A stretch of 41,365 nt of DNA from Actinomycetota bacterium (GTDB lineage Bacteria > Actinomycetota > CADDZG01 > WHSQ01). The first letter of the stretch is position 1. Each line of letters starts with the position of its first letter. Location of the stretch: the NCBI GenBank assembly GCA_013817045.1, contig JACDDL010000003.1:1-41365 (forward strand). The letters run 5' to 3'. The notes beneath the pieces were generated by a model. The model did no database searches. It saw only the letters and a program-made list of their open reading frames with translations, and was not told where the DNA came from. This document shows positions 41,116 to 41,365 of this stretch, one piece after another. Position numbers and translations under genes: made by a program.

Positions 41116-41365
41116 ATGAACTCTAACGGGGTTCCCGCCCTTGTGCTGAGTCTCGGGCGCAGCCCGATCCAACACGGACCCTTGAGCGTAGTTCGGAGTC
41201 TCGGGCGAATCGGAGTTCCGATGTATACGATATGCGATAGCGATTCTCCGGTTATGAAGTCCCGGTTTCTCGAGAAGGCTTTTACCTGGAGCGCCGACGA
41301 GGGTTCCATGGAGGACACGCTTGAGTTTCTATTGGATGTCGGGCGTCAGATCGGGCGTCGCGCCC
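41116..41365 (+). CDS. ATP-grasp-type ligase, N-terminus only
   Basis: The first 83 residues are visible, running off the window. VPALVLSLGRSPIQHGPLSV, then VRSLGRIGVPMYTICDSDSP and KSRFLEKAF, match the pre-ATP-grasp domain of carboxylate-amine ligases and carbamoyl-phosphate-synthase-like proteins, often found in surface-polymer or small-molecule islands. The ATG at 41116 is chosen for GCGAGGGACAG upstream; in-frame ATGs at 41089 and 41083 are alternatives. It lies 85 bp beyond the insertion sequence target duplication. Confidence 0.7.
   Translation, partial: MNSNGVPALVLSLGRSPIQHGPLSVVRSLGRIGVPMYTICDSDSPVMKSRFLEKAFTWSADEGSMEDTLEFLLDVGRQIGRRA

Noticed and set aside
1-41365. CRISPR arrays, prophage genes, toxin-antitoxin pairs or restriction systems
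   Set aside because: None seen: no regularly spaced long repeats, no integrase, capsid or defence-type genes. The only mobile element recognised is the ISL3-type insertion.

Overview
The window looks like a chromosomal contig from an uncultured, high-GC Actinomycetota-type bacterium (roughly 60-65% GC by eye, with many GTG and TTG starts). The lineage call rests on a GAF-domain regulator fragment, a bacterial proteasome activator with the C-terminal GQYL tail, a PGPGW-family membrane protein, a class I fructose-bisphosphate aldolase and a fused sigma/anti-sigma protein. An unexpected character is a large, Alu-domain-bearing SRP RNA upstream of dnaX, which suggests a deep-branching lineage.

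Layout. 1-5.1 kb: GAF regulator (cut by the window edge), an ECF sigma factor fused to a zinc anti-sigma-like domain and a membrane anchor, then a likely stress operon (small protein, four-helix membrane protein, two DUF2382/YsnF-type proteins and a TM-helix mechanosensitive-type protein) closed by a clear terminator. 5.1-8.0 kb: DUF1697 protein and a secreted HEYQH metallopeptidase. 8.2-17.6 kb: two gene groups for N-acetylglucosamine use: SIS-domain sugar-phosphate isomerase/deaminase, HPr, enzyme I, a conserved protein of unknown function, IIB and IIA on the + strand; then nagA, a HAD phosphatase and a phosphodiester glycosidase on the - strand, divergent from IIC. Together they can import GlcNAc as GlcNAc-6-P, deacetylate it and feed Fru-6-P to glycolysis. 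17.6-26.7 kb: housekeeping and metabolic genes (SthA transhydrogenase, MOSC protein, amidase, MHS-type transporter divergent from an acyl-CoA synthetase, VOC protein, Bpa, PQQ-type sugar dehydrogenase).

26.7-33.0 kb: an RNA-rich information-processing block: tRNA-Ser(GCT), tRNA-Arg(ACG), PGPGW protein, tadA (whose substrate is the ACG tRNA), tRNA-Ser(CGA), a secreted RTX-repeat protein, tRNA-Ser(GGA), SRP RNA, dnaX, ybaB and recR. 33.0-36.5 kb: class I aldolase, then lysC-asd with a strong internal ribosome site in lysC that should give a separate beta subunit.

36.5-41.4 kb: a more AT-rich, accessory-looking segment. A LarA-type (nickel hydroxyacid racemase superfamily) protein converges on a two-gene operon encoding homologues of phosphosulfolactate synthase (ComA) and 2-phosphosulfolactate phosphatase (ComB). 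An ISL3-type insertion sequence with recognisable inverted repeats, a near-perfect 8-bp target duplication and a frameshifted transposase sits just upstream of comA, followed by the start of an ATP-grasp ligase. This sulfolactate-like module is the best candidate for an undescribed pathway here. TANNNT boxes 6-8 nt before several start codons and before mature tRNA 5' ends point to widespread leaderless transcription.
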